NCBI RefSeq assembly: GCF_001591385.1
Contig: NZ_BCUU01000006.1
Location: forward strand, 30,894 to 94,893
Length of the DNA: 64,000 nt
Source: Variovorax soli NBRC 106424
GTDB lineage: Bacteria > Pseudomonadota > Gammaproteobacteria > Burkholderiales > Burkholderiaceae_C
Reading direction: 5' to 3'
Shown here: piece after piece, positions 7,184 to 14,865 of the stretch
Layout of the letters: every line of letters begins with the position of its first letter
Numbering within the stretch: position 1 is the stretch's first letter
Made by a program: the position numbers and the translations under genes
Notes under the pieces: model-generated
What the model was told of the DNA's origin: nothing
The model's database searches: none
Seen by the model: only the letters and a program-made list of their open reading frames with translations

Positions 7184-7851
7184 TGCCGGCCGGACTCATC
7201 ATCTACGGCGACGGTGGGCAAATGCAGATCGACGGCTCGACGCCGATGGTCACGCTGCGCCGCTCGGGTGTCGTGGCGACCTCCGCAGTCAGCGGGGTTC
7301 CCAGCATGTACACCGGGGCCCTGAGCGTCAATGGCGATGAGTTCGTCGCCTTCCGGCCCCAGGGCTTCAACTGGGGAACCATGTGGGGCAACGGTAATGG
7401 CCAAGCCCTGTTCGCCTCGACTGGCGGCCCTGTGGCCTTCGACTACTGGGTCTTCGGGCCGCACCAAGACTCCGGGATCAACTACGGTCTCCGGGTCTGG
7501 AACGAGAGCGGCGGGCTGATCTACGACACCGGCAGGCCCATGTGCAACGTGCTGGGCTCCCATGACGGCACAGGCGGCCCCACCTTCTGGGGCAACTCCA
7601 GCGTCGCTGTTGTGCCCAAGAACATCCACTGCTTCTTCGAGATCGGCGTGCCGCCGAACTACGTCGCGTCGTGGCAGCGTCAAACGATGGGTGGCGTCCA
7701 GATCAGCGGAAACCAGATCACGACCTCAAACCGCGTGATGGCCGCGAACGGGCCCACTGAATCCCCAATCGGCAAGACGACTCCTGACAGTTCCTGGACC
7801 AACAACCAGGACAACAGCTTCATGGTCGTGGGCTTGGACAACCTGTTCTAA
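7183..7851 (+). CDS. Phage tail-fibre/tip-like protein
   Basis: A 222-residue protein, Gly/Trp/Tyr/Asn-rich with alternating beta character, as in tail-tip or receptor-binding proteins. Its middle contains GLRVWNESGGLIYDT, shared with the small gene at 6691. It starts at the ATG overlapping the previous stop. A 16-base sequence spanning its stop codon recurs at the right edge of the element. Its presence without terminase, portal or capsid genes suggests a degraded prophage or a satellite. Confidence 0.6.
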   Translation: MPAGLIIYGDGGQMQIDGSTPMVTLRRSGVVATSAVSGVPSMYTGALSVNGDEFVAFRPQGFNWGTMWGNGNGQALFASTGGPVAFDYWVFGPHQDSGINYGLRVWNESGGLIYDTGRPMCNVLGSHDGTGGPTFWGNSSVAVVPKNIHCFFEIGVPPNYVASWQRQTMGGVQISGNQITTSNRVMAANGPTESPIGKTTPDSSWTNNQDNSFMVVGLDNLF

Positions 7852-7861
7852 GGCTCGTCAC
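7846..7861 (+). repeat. 16-base exact direct repeat, copy 1
   Basis: TTCTAAGGCTCGTCAC spans the stop of the tail-fibre-like gene and is repeated exactly at 14621-14636, at the right edge of the element. Confidence 0.5.
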
Positions 7862-7966
7862 GGGCCCCCGCCGACAGATCGGCCCTCCTAACCCCCACGG
7901 TGCCCCCGCTCGCTTGCATGCCGAGTGGGGCCGCCGCATGAAACAACGCATGCCTGAAAGACTCCC

Positions 7967-8449
7967 ATGGATACCGAAAAACCCCGGCCCCTCGTGGCCC
8001 TCCCCCCGCCCTTTGACGGCCTCAAGGTCTACGCTGATTCGCCGGAATACGCTCACTGGATTGAAGCCAAGGAGGCTCAAGACTGGGGCAACAAGTTCCT
8101 GACCGACATCGAGACCGGCCAGGTCCAACAGGCCGAAGGAATTGCGCGGATCGACGCGTTCTTGGCAAAGGAGCCCTCCCAGGGGCTCAGCCAAATGGCA
8201 CAAAGCCTGAGCTACATCCGCGCCTCCTACGCGGGCAACGCTGAAGTCCGATTGGGTCGGCATCTGATGGCCCTCCGTCGTCACCTAGACGCTCTCAACT
8301 ACGTTGTGGGCGCTACGTCCTTCATGCCACGCCCTGATGACGAAGGCGGGTCTCCGCAGTACCGCCGCAATGTCGTACCCGATCATGCGCGTATCGCACA
8401 ACGCGAGCGCCAGGCGCAAGAGTTGGACCGGCTCTCCCGCATCAGCTAA
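7967..8449 (+). CDS. Hypothetical protein of the element
   Basis: A 160-residue helical, charged protein with no recognised motif. It is followed 12 bases later by the next gene. It belongs to the run of same-strand genes from 6512 to 11158. Confidence 0.65.
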   Translation: MDTEKPRPLVALPPPFDGLKVYADSPEYAHWIEAKEAQDWGNKFLTDIETGQVQQAEGIARIDAFLAKEPSQGLSQMAQSLSYIRASYAGNAEVRLGRHLMALRRHLDALNYVVGATSFMPRPDDEGGSPQYRRNVVPDHARIAQRERQAQELDRLSRIS

Positions 8450-8461
8450 GGACCCCAGAAC

Positions 8462-8812
8462 ATGCAAACGATCTACACCAGCCGGGACGGCCGCCAGTTC
8501 GCCGACGCAGGGTCTCGCGACCGCTACGAGTCGTACCTCACCGAGCAATCCAAGCCACGAGGCGCCATCAACGCCGGCACCGTAGCCCAAGGTCGTCCCC
8601 TTGGTGGCCCGAGCCCCTGGGCCGCACCGACGCACAGCTACACCATCGGCGGCTCCGGCGGCACTCTGCCGGTGGATCACTACCGCCGAGCTGGCGAGAG
8701 CCGAGAGCGTGCAGCCGACCGGCTTGCGCACGCGGCCGATCAATTCGAGGTCATCAAAGGCCGCGCTGTGCGCGTGCGTGACGACCACGGCCGCCCCCTT
8801 GGCCCTCTGTAG
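8462..8812 (+). CDS. Hypothetical protein of the element
   Basis: A 116-residue protein: short N-terminal segment (MQTIYTSRDGRQFADAGSRD), Gly/Pro-rich middle, charged helical end. Its leader (CTAAGGACCCCAGAAC-ATG) closely resembles that of the gene at 8877 (CTAAAGACCCTGAAAC-ATG). No family recognised. Confidence 0.6.
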   Translation: MQTIYTSRDGRQFADAGSRDRYESYLTEQSKPRGAINAGTVAQGRPLGGPSPWAAPTHSYTIGGSGGTLPVDHYRRAGESRERAADRLAHAADQFEVIKGRAVRVRDDHGRPLGPL

Positions 8813-8876
8813 GCCACGCGGCCATCGCTGTGCTCGCGCAGCTTCCCTTCCCACCAACAACTAAAGACCCTGAAAC

Positions 8877-9107
8877 ATGACCACCATCAACCTGACCACC
8901 GCCACCTACGAAGGCCAGAACACGGCCTCCGCCCCGATCACCAAGTACATCGCTGTGGTGAACCGCACCAGCGGATTTGTTCACGCGCTGGAGACGGACG
9001 CCGACACGTACCGCCCCAGCTACGGCATCGAAGTGGACCGCATCGAGTACCCCGTCGAACTGGGCATCGTGCCCCAGGTCGGCCAGCCTGCCCCGCCCCT
9101 GAACTGA
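8877..9107 (+). CDS. Small hypothetical protein
   Basis: A 76-residue beta-rich protein (MTTINLTTATYEGQ...). It has the same leader type as the gene at 8462 and a hairpin 16 bases after its stop. No family recognised. Confidence 0.6.
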   Translation: MTTINLTTATYEGQNTASAPITKYIAVVNRTSGFVHALETDADTYRPSYGIEVDRIEYPVELGIVPQVGQPAPPLN

Positions 9108-9122
9108 CATAGCAGTCCGCGT

Positions 9123-9143
9123 CCCCGCAGCGTCATCGCGGGG
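9123..9143 (+). terminator. Possible weak terminator hairpin
   Basis: CCCCGC/GCGGGG with a 9-base loop, followed by CCTCTCATCT rather than a clean T-tract. Confidence 0.4.
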
Positions 9144-9181
9144 CCTCTCATCTATCGCCCGGCTCCCTGGGTGCCATCCCC

Positions 9182-9646
9182 ATGACTCACCCTGATTCGC
9201 TGGACGCGGAGGCGCCCGGTGTCTCTGCGCTCGTCCGTCGTCCTCGGGGGCGCCCGGCGAAGACGCACGACAACCGAGCAGTCCGCGCCTGGCTCCTTAC
9301 CTACTGGGACTGCAGCGACTTCCGGGTTGCCAATCGGCGCGGCGACGACGTGCTGGTAGGCGTAGCCAGTGCGCGAAGCGAGAAGGACACGGGACGCGGC
9401 CTAAGCGTCCGGCGCCTGTTCAACGTCCTGCGCTCGCTGGACGAACTCAGCGCCTCGGGTGTTGCAGACCGCCTGCAATGCGCGAAGTCCACCGCTGCGG
9501 CCTACAGCCTCGCGGCTCGGGTAGCTAGTCGCTTCCTAGAACCGCTTGCGCTCCACGGCCCGAAAGGCGAACTGGTCCTCGGAGGCGGCTTCGACTACGC
9601 CGTCCCCGACGACTTCGGCGCCGACCACCGGCCGCAATTTATCTAA
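9182..9646 (+). CDS. Putative DNA-binding regulator (AT-hook-like plus HTH)
   Basis: A 154-residue protein. RRPRGRPAKT near residue 19 resembles an AT-hook (core GRP with flanking basics). Around 95-130, the stretch LDELSASGVADRLQCAKSTAAAYSLAAR has helix-turn-helix character. Probably a DNA-binding protein of the element; target unknown. Confidence 0.55.
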   Translation: MTHPDSLDAEAPGVSALVRRPRGRPAKTHDNRAVRAWLLTYWDCSDFRVANRRGDDVLVGVASARSEKDTGRGLSVRRLFNVLRSLDELSASGVADRLQCAKSTAAAYSLAARVASRFLEPLALHGPKGELVLGGGFDYAVPDDFGADHRPQFI

Positions 9647-9664
9647 CCTTATTAAGGGGACACG

Positions 9665-10150
9665 ATGTCCACGAGCAACGACCACCAGACCGTAACCATC
9701 GAAGCTCCAGCATGGCTGGACGACCCCAAGGCCATTCAGTTCCTTCATGCCCTCAAGCTGGACCCTGATCGGCTTTGCCTGGAGGAGGATGGGCTTCTTC
9801 ATTGCTGCCGCCAAGGGAGCGACGAGACGCACCCTGCGCCCGTAGAGACTCTCCTGGCAGCCGCCGGGATTCTCAAGACGGAGCCCGTTGTGGTCGCAAA
9901 GGAGGAGAAGCCAGAAGCCCCCTCATCCAAGACCTGCAGAACCTGCGAGACCACGAAGCCCCTTAGCTCCTTTCGCAAGCACACCGGCATGGCTGATGGC
10001 TACATGTCCAACTGCATGACGTGTCAGGTCAGGGCCCGTAGGGCCCGCAAGGCCGCCTTTGAGGCCAGCGCTGCACTTGTCGGCAAGACAAGCGCCCCGA
10101 GACCCGGGGGACGCCTGGACACCTTCCTAAAGACCGGTCGGGCACGTTGA
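9665..10150 (+). CDS. Zinc-finger protein of HNH/endonuclease-VII-like type
   Basis: A 161-residue protein whose second half contains CRTCETTKPLSSFRKHTG...SNCMTCQVRARRARK: two CxxC pairs about 26 residues apart followed by a basic helix. This is the zinc-binding and DNA-contact layout seen in phage proteins next to recombination or replication genes. It shares its pattern with the gene at 6139. A good RBS (AAGGGG) precedes the start. Catalytic activity cannot be claimed. Confidence 0.6.
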   Translation: MSTSNDHQTVTIEAPAWLDDPKAIQFLHALKLDPDRLCLEEDGLLHCCRQGSDETHPAPVETLLAAAGILKTEPVVVAKEEKPEAPSSKTCRTCETTKPLSSFRKHTGMADGYMSNCMTCQVRARRARKAAFEASAALVGKTSAPRPGGRLDTFLKTGRAR

Positions 10151-10160
10151 TTCGCCACCC

Positions 10161-10820
10161 ATGAAACTGCTTCCCTTCACCTTCGATAGCTCCACCGTCC
10201 GCACCATCCTGCGCGATGGTGAGCCGTGGTTTCACGCGGCCGACGTGTGCGCCGCCATGGGCCACAGCAACCCGTCCGATGCAGTAAAGACGCATGTGGA
10301 CGAACAGGACCAAGCCTCAGTTTCCTTAGGCTTGCCCGGTAGTCCGCCGACTTTCGTGAATGAGTCCGGCCTCTACGCGCTGGTCTTTGGATCAACCGTC
10401 CCCGGTGCCCGCAGATTCCGCCGCTGGGTGACTGACGAGGTCATCCCGAGCATCCGCAAGAGCGGCGGTTACGGTCTCCCGGAGACCATGCGGGCCTACT
10501 TGGACGATCTGCACGCCCGACTGACCGAGGCCGACCGTATGACCGAGCGGGCAACTGACCGTATCGCCCTCGCTGGACGATTCACCGCAAGCGGCGAGCG
10601 AAAGAAGGCCGAGGCAATTGCTTCCGCCGCTGAGCAGCTTGGCCTAGACCCCTTGCTGGTCGCGCAAGCGCATCAAACAAACGCGCTGGATGTCATGGCT
10701 ACTGTCGTGGGCGATCCCCGCGCCATTGAGCAACGCAAGCAAATTGCAGCGGACACTGCGGCCCGTGCTGCACTCCTGGCGCCGGCCAAGAAGACCGCCC
10801 GGCGGAAGGCCAAGCGATGA
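10161..10820 (+). CDS. Bro-N domain antirepressor
   Basis: A 219-residue protein. Residues about 3-105 carry the BRO family N-terminal domain: WFHAADVCAAMGHSNPSDAVKTHV, then FVNESGLYALVFGS and RRFRRWVTDEVIPSIRKSGGY. These domains bind DNA and act in phages as antirepressors or regulators. The C-terminal half is a helical, Ala-rich segment ending in a basic tail (KKTARRKAKR). Coupled by ATGA to the next gene. Confidence 0.88.
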   Translation: MKLLPFTFDSSTVRTILRDGEPWFHAADVCAAMGHSNPSDAVKTHVDEQDQASVSLGLPGSPPTFVNESGLYALVFGSTVPGARRFRRWVTDEVIPSIRKSGGYGLPETMRAYLDDLHARLTEADRMTERATDRIALAGRFTASGERKKAEAIASAAEQLGLDPLLVAQAHQTNALDVMATVVGDPRAIEQRKQIAADTAARAALLAPAKKTARRKAKR

Positions 10821-11158
10821 GCGCCTACCGCAAGCCCCTCGGGGCCGCCCATGATGAGCCTAGGACCGCGCGGGCGGCCCAACTCGCCCCCGTAAGTCCC
10901 TGGGCCTCCGAGCGGCCTCCCCAGGCCCATGAGGTCCCCGAGCGCAACAAGCGCGATGCAGTGCAGGAGGTCATGCGACGGACAGCCTATCGTGACCCCA
11001 GGGGCGCCGTGAATGCCGTGAATGCCGCGTACCACTTGCTTGCCTTGAAGGGCCCGGGGTACGTCCCGAGCGCTGAGGAACTGGCCGAGAAGGTCCTGAG
11101 CACCTGGGGCGAAGCGATCAACCAGTCACCCGGTACATCTCCAGTACGCGCCAGATGA
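10817..11158 (+). CDS. Hypothetical protein coupled to the antirepressor
   Basis: A 113-residue protein starting in a 4-base overlap with the Bro-N gene. The N-terminal half is Pro/Ala-rich and disordered, the second half helical. Its 3' end overlaps the convergent membrane gene by 41 bases, so one of the two may be shorter than drawn. No family recognised. Confidence 0.6.
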   Translation: MSAYRKPLGAAHDEPRTARAAQLAPVSPWASERPPQAHEVPERNKRDAVQEVMRRTAYRDPRGAVNAVNAAYHLLALKGPGYVPSAEELAEKVLSTWGEAINQSPGTSPVRAR

Positions 11159-11570
11159 TGAAGAAGACAGCGCCAGCCAGCAGCATCCGAAGCTGCCATG
11201 CACTGGCGCTGCCGGACTCCTTCGATAGCCTGTCCATCGCCTGTCGTACACCTTGCTTGGCTGCGCCGACTAGCTGAGGGTGGCCGGGCTGTTGCGGGTG
11301 ACTGCCCTGCTGAAGCTGCAAATAGTCGAAGTTCGCCATCAGGATGCCCTGCGCACGATCAACGGCCCGAAGGCCAAACCAGAAGCTCAACGCCCAGCAA
11401 ACTACGGCAAGTCCAACGGAAATCAGCCACCACGATAGCGGAAGCCCTTCCGTCTTTTGTACGGCGAAGCCGATGGACGCGCCGGATGCAGCCAGAAGGA
11501 AGTACGTGTACTTGTCCTGGCTGGCTGTGTGGAGCTTGTGAAGTTCGGAGATGTTTTGGTCGAGTGCCAT
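11118..11570 (-). CDS. Hypothetical membrane protein with coiled N-terminus
   Basis: A 150-residue protein with hydrophobic segments near residues 24-39, 46-68 and 128-147 and a long cytoplasmic-looking loop rich in Gln/His. The N-terminus (LDQNISELHKLHTASQDKY) is helical. Like the membrane gene at 709-1281 it is on the reverse strand, apart from the phage-like operon, and is a candidate cargo gene. Family not recognised. Confidence 0.65.
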   Translation of the reverse strand: MALDQNISELHKLHTASQDKYTYFLLAASGASIGFAVQKTEGLPLSWWLISVGLAVVCWALSFWFGLRAVDRAQGILMANFDYLQLQQGSHPQQPGHPQLVGAAKQGVRQAMDRLSKESGSASAWQLRMLLAGAVFFIIWRVLEMYRVTG

Positions 11571-11717
11571 TCCTGAGCCCTTCGGGGAAGGCCCGAGGTT
11601 AGCGAATCGATCAGAACCCGGACTCGAAAATCAACGAGAAATTCCAGAGCAGTGCCTGCGGCCCGCCGCCTGCCTGCCAGGCCCCCCGTGGGGGTGGGGT
11701 CTCCTGGCTGCAGACGC

Positions 11718-11742
11718 GAAAAAGCCGGCGCTCAGGCCGGCT
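11718..11742 (-). terminator. Terminator of the serine recombinase gene
   Basis: On the reverse strand, AGCCGGC-ctgagc-GCCGGCT is followed by TTTTC, 29 bases after the recombinase stop. Confidence 0.75.
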
Positions 11743-11770
11743 CGGGGGTCGTCGGGAGACCTGGCGCCCG

Positions 11771-12352
11771 CTATGCGCCCAGGCTGTCCCTGGCCCGCAT
11801 GATGGTCTGCCGGCTGGTGCCCATGGCCCTAGCGATGGCTGCGATTGCCTCGCCTGCTGCGAGTCGCTGGGCAACCTCCTGCACCTGGGCAGCCGAGAGG
11901 GCCGAGGGGCGCCCCAGGGCCTTCCCTTCTGCCTTGGCACGCGCTAGGCCCGCCTGGGTCCGCTCCACCAGCAAGTCCCGCTCGAACTCCGCCACGGCCG
12001 CAATCACGCCCATGGTCATCTTCCCGGCTGGGCTGGTCAGGTCCACGCCACCCAGGGCCAGGCAGTGAACACGGATACCCAAGCCGCTCAGGGCCTCCAC
12101 GGTTGCCCGCACGTCCATAGCGTTCCGCCCCAGGCGGTCCAGCTTCGTAACCACCAGCACGTCCCCGGCCTCCATCTTGTCCAGCAGCCTGGAGAACCCA
12201 GGGCGCTCCGAGGTCGGCACGGAGCCCGAGACGGTCTCGGTGATGGCCCGAGATGGCTGGATGGCAAAGCCGGCCTGGGCTATCTCCTGAAGCTGGTTAG
12301 CGGTGGTCTGCTCTGAGGTCGAGACGCGGCAGTAGGCGAAGACACGGGACAC
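11771..12352 (-). CDS. Serine recombinase (resolvase/invertase family)
   Basis: A 193-residue small serine recombinase. The catalytic N-terminal domain has YCRVSTSEQ with nucleophile Ser11 and Arg9. KLDRLGRN and the [21 protein letters not shown]-helix follow, then a C-terminal HTH ([23 protein letters not shown]). Full-length for the Tn3 resolvase/Hin/Pin group. It could resolve cointegrates, invert a segment, or be a passenger. No gene with an obvious invertible end is adjacent, but spaced GGACA/TGTCC pentamers lie just upstream. Confidence 0.93.
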   Translation of the reverse strand: MSRVFAYCRVSTSEQTTANQLQEIAQAGFAIQPSRAITETVSGSVPTSERPGFSRLLDKMEAGDVLVVTKLDRLGRNAMDVRATVEALSGLGIRVHCLALGGVDLTSPAGKMTMGVIAAVAEFERDLLVERTQAGLARAKAEGKALGRPSALSAAQVQEVAQRLAAGEAIAAIARAMGTSRQTIMRARDSLGA

Positions 12353-12420
12353 AGCGACTCCTGTACGAAAAGGGAGTCCGAATTGTGCGGCCTGTACTGA
12401 ATGCCGTCAAGCTAGTTTTT

Positions 12421-12475
12421 GGACACTGCCGCCGCCACTGTCCGTAATCGGTCGATTTTGGACACATGCCTGTCG
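12421..12475. repeat. Spaced GGACA/TGTCC pentamers, possible recombinase or repressor sites
   Basis: GGACA at 12421, TGTCC at 12439, GGACA at 12460 and TGTCG at 12471. The two direct copies sit in a longer repeat, TTTTGGACAC. They lie between the recombinase start (12352) and the divergent gene at 12491. Confidence 0.4.
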
Positions 12476-12490
12476 AACTAACATGGTTGC

Positions 12491-12781
12491 ATGCCGTACA
12501 GACAAATCCTGATCCAGACCTATCGAGCTTTCGGGGAGCCGTCTGCTCATTCCGTCCGCGCCCGGCCTGTGGCAGGACAAGGCCTCGACGCCGGAATGCA
12601 CGTCGAATGCTCATCAAAGATGCGCAACGCTCATCCCGTTGGGACGTTCTTTGTGGTTCGCGCGAAGGTGACCAACAGAGAAGACGGCCCCAGCTTCCTC
12701 TACACGTCCTGGCAGTGGCCTTACAAGGTGTTGGACGCGGCCCGAGCGAAAGCCTTCATTGAAGAAGGCGGTTGGCGATAG
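12491..12781 (+). CDS. Hypothetical protein
   Basis: A 96-residue protein with a compact pattern (VGTFFVVRAKVTNRE, FLYTSWQWPYKVLD) typical of a small conserved beta-rich protein in proteobacterial mobile DNA. I cannot name the family. It is divergent from the serine recombinase and shares its intergenic repeats. The 250 bases that follow (12782-13031) contain no convincing gene. Confidence 0.6.
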   Translation: MPYRQILIQTYRAFGEPSAHSVRARPVAGQGLDAGMHVECSSKMRNAHPVGTFFVVRAKVTNREDGPSFLYTSWQWPYKVLDAARAKAFIEEGGWR

Positions 12782-13031
12782 CGATCCCTCGATCCCAGGA
12801 GGGCGCAAACGCCCCAGGAGCCGCGCAGCCCTCCCGGCGCACCCTTGGCCCTCCTTGATCGCTTCGGCGACTCTGCCAGGCCCCTATTGCCTCCCACGAA
12901 CACGCTCGCCAGCACGTCTGCGCCTGCGGTTCGCGCCCGGCCGGACCTTCAGGCCGGATCACGGCAAACCTAGAAATTTCCTAGCTTTGCCCTTCACTGC
13001 CCCTTCCATGATTGATCCTCGAATCCCACCC

Positions 13032-13565
13032 ATGACTCACCGGGTCTGCAAAGGACCCTGCGCCCGCCTGCTTGCCCTGTCGCCCGAGAACTGGCCCGTA
13101 AAGCGCGGGAAGGGCCGCTATCCCTGGCAGCCCAGCTACTACCGGCCGTTGTGCCACGAGTGCCAGCGGGGCCACCTGAGGGCCCTGCGAGACTCCAAGC
13201 GGCCCCAGGACAACGCAAAGCGCACGGTGCGCCGCCGGGCCATGCGCGAGGCCGTCAAGGGCTCCCTAGGGATGACAGAGGCCCGCATCCGGGCCAGCCG
13301 GGCGCAAGACGCCGCAAAAGAGGCCGAGCTGCTGCGCCGCCGCCAGCTCAAGGCCGAGGCGAAGCGTGCGTTGTATCGCCCCTACGACCCCAACATGGAC
13401 GGCATCAAGCGGCGCATCCTTGAGACGACGAGGGCGGCATGGGCGAAGCGGTCTCGGCGGGGCTTGGAGATGGCCCGGGAGTCCAGGGGGGCGCAGGAGC
13501 CCAGGGAGGTCTTGGACTACGCCGCGAGGCTTGAAGAGATGCGACGAAGGCACCGGGGCGCGTGA
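13032..13565 (+). CDS. Cys-knuckle basic protein, probably nucleic-acid binding
   Basis: A 177-residue, highly basic helical protein. It begins MTHRVCKGPCARLL and has a second pair at LCHEC about 33 residues on, a zinc-knuckle layout, followed by long Arg/Lys/Glu-rich helices. The start at 13032 puts the knuckle at the N-terminus; an ATG at 13008 in frame is also possible, and the frame stays open to 12759 without coding character. Function unknown. Confidence 0.6.
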   Translation: MTHRVCKGPCARLLALSPENWPVKRGKGRYPWQPSYYRPLCHECQRGHLRALRDSKRPQDNAKRTVRRRAMREAVKGSLGMTEARIRASRAQDAAKEAELLRRRQLKAEAKRALYRPYDPNMDGIKRRILETTRAAWAKRSRRGLEMARESRGAQEPREVLDYAARLEEMRRRHRGA

Positions 13566-13647
13566 GAGGGGCCGCCGCCCGCCGAATATGATGTATCCGG
13601 AGAAGAGAGACGCTAACCCTTTCGCCCCGACGTAGGGAAGAACAACA

Positions 13648-14511
13648 ATGCCCACATGCTTTGTCATGCAGCCGTTTGACGGCGCAGCCTTCGATTCGCG
13701 CTATCGCGAGGTGTACGCGCCGGCCATCGTCGCAGCCGGACTGGAGCCCTATCGGGTTGACCAAGACCCGAAAGTGAGCATCCCAATTCAGGACATCGAG
13801 CGAGGGATTCGGCAGGCACATATTTGCTTGGCCGAAATCACGACGGACAACCCAAACGTCTGGTTTGAGCTTGGCTACGCGATTGCCTGCGGGAAAGAGG
13901 TCGTCCTGATCTGTTCGGATCAGCGCACATCGAAGTTCCCGTTCGACGTGCAACACCGCACCATCATCAAGTACGCCACGAGTTCCCCGAGCGACTTCGA
14001 AGCGCTGAAGACGAACATCACAGCCAAGATTCAGGCATTCGTCGAAAAGGCCGAGGCCCTAGGGAACGTGTCCGAGATAACACAGTTGGCGGCGCCGAGT
14101 GAGGGATTCGCAGATCACGAAGTAGTTGCCATTGCTGCAGTCGTGCAGAACCTTATGCACGCGGAGGATCACGCGACAGGATGGCAGATTCAGAGAGACA
14201 TGGAGGCCAGCGGTTACACCCGAATCGCGTGCAACTTCGCGCTCAAGGCCCTGGAGCGGCGCGAGTTCCTCACCACCCGCCGTTACGAAGACGAAGCAGG
14301 CGAAAGCTACCTGGGCTATCACCTGACTACAAGCGGATGGGATTGGGTGCTGGCGAACCAAGATCGATTCGCGCTCCGCACCACCCCGCCCCGTCCACCT
14401 GCCTCCAGCTTCACCGTCGCCCGTCGTTCCTTGCCGTCCGCGCCCGCACCGGCTCCGGTTCAGGCTAAGAAAACGGCATTTGACGACATGGACGACGACA
14501 TTCCGTTCTAG
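13648..14511 (+). CDS. Nucleoside deoxyribosyltransferase/TIR-like protein with winged helix and SSB-type C-terminal tip
   Basis: A 287-residue, apparently three-part protein. Residues 3-130 form a deoxyribosyltransferase/TIR-like Rossmann domain: FVMQPFD, IQDIERGIRQAHICLAEIT, then DNPNVWFELGYA with candidate catalytic Glu74. Such domains process nucleotides or NAD in several bacterial immune systems. Residues 150-235 look like a winged helix (WQIQRDMEASGYTRIACNFA, LKALERREFLTTRR). Residues 245-275 are a Pro/Ala/Ser linker, and the protein ends KKTAFDDMDDDIPF. DDDIPF is the conserved tip by which SSB recruits repair and replication proteins, and a flexible linker plus acidic tip is the SSB layout. 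It is the last gene of the element, the usual cargo position. A phage-triggered effector that engages SSB-binding partners is inference. Confidence 0.8.
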   Translation: MPTCFVMQPFDGAAFDSRYREVYAPAIVAAGLEPYRVDQDPKVSIPIQDIERGIRQAHICLAEITTDNPNVWFELGYAIACGKEVVLICSDQRTSKFPFDVQHRTIIKYATSSPSDFEALKTNITAKIQAFVEKAEALGNVSEITQLAAPSEGFADHEVVAIAAVVQNLMHAEDHATGWQIQRDMEASGYTRIACNFALKALERREFLTTRRYEDEAGESYLGYHLTTSGWDWVLANQDRFALRTTPPRPPASSFTVARRSLPSAPAPAPVQAKKTAFDDMDDDIPF

Positions 14512-14620
14512 GGCCCGCGGTCCGTTCTTGCGGCCTCTGCTACCATCCGAGTAGGTGTGCACCTGACGTGCCACCCGGACGGTGTCAACTGTCTGATTTC
14601 CCTAGGGAATCGGGTCCTTC

Positions 14621-14636
14621 TTCTAAGGCTCGTCAC
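14621..14636 (+). repeat. 16-base exact direct repeat, copy 2, near the right edge of the element
   Basis: TTCTAAGGCTCGTCAC, identical to 7846-7861. It lies between the last element gene and the broken chromosomal gene. A palindrome TTCCCTAGGGAA precedes it at 14598-14609. One of these may mark the attachment junction. Confidence 0.4.
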
Positions 14637-14650
14637 CTTTCACACACACA

Positions 14651-14856
14651 TCAGTTGCCCTGCGGCAAGGCCTTCAGCAAGGCCTGATGCTGGGCTCGGT
14701 GGTCCTTCCCTTCTGCATCTATGCGGTGCTCATGCTCAAGCGCGCCATCGCCAGGCGCACCGTGGCCTGGGCATCAACATCGTCTCGCACGTGCTGAACA
14801 ATCACCTGGACGCCGCCGAGCGGCGCTTTGCCCGCCAGCACGCGGCCGACGACTGA
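14651..14856 (+). pseudogene. 3' fragment of a chromosomal membrane-protein gene, frameshifted
   Basis: One frame reads LQQGLMLGSVVLPFCIYAVL then LKRAIARRTVAW with a transmembrane helix. After about 14770 the sensible reading moves to another frame, INIVSHVLNNHLDAAERRFA, to a TGA at 14854. The N-terminal part is missing, so the fragment looks like the remainder of a host gene truncated at the element's right boundary. The 14512-14650 stretch holds only the repeat and palindrome noted here. Confidence 0.6.
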
Positions 14857-14865
14857 ACCCGGCCT

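Noticed and set aside
12759..13031. N-terminal extension of the Cys-knuckle gene
   Set aside because: The frame is open but overlaps the upstream gene and shows no coding character before the ATGs at 13008/13032.
14598..14609. 12-base palindrome TTCCCTAGGGAA near the element edge as attachment core
   Set aside because: Single occurrence; without the left end it cannot be tied to recombination.
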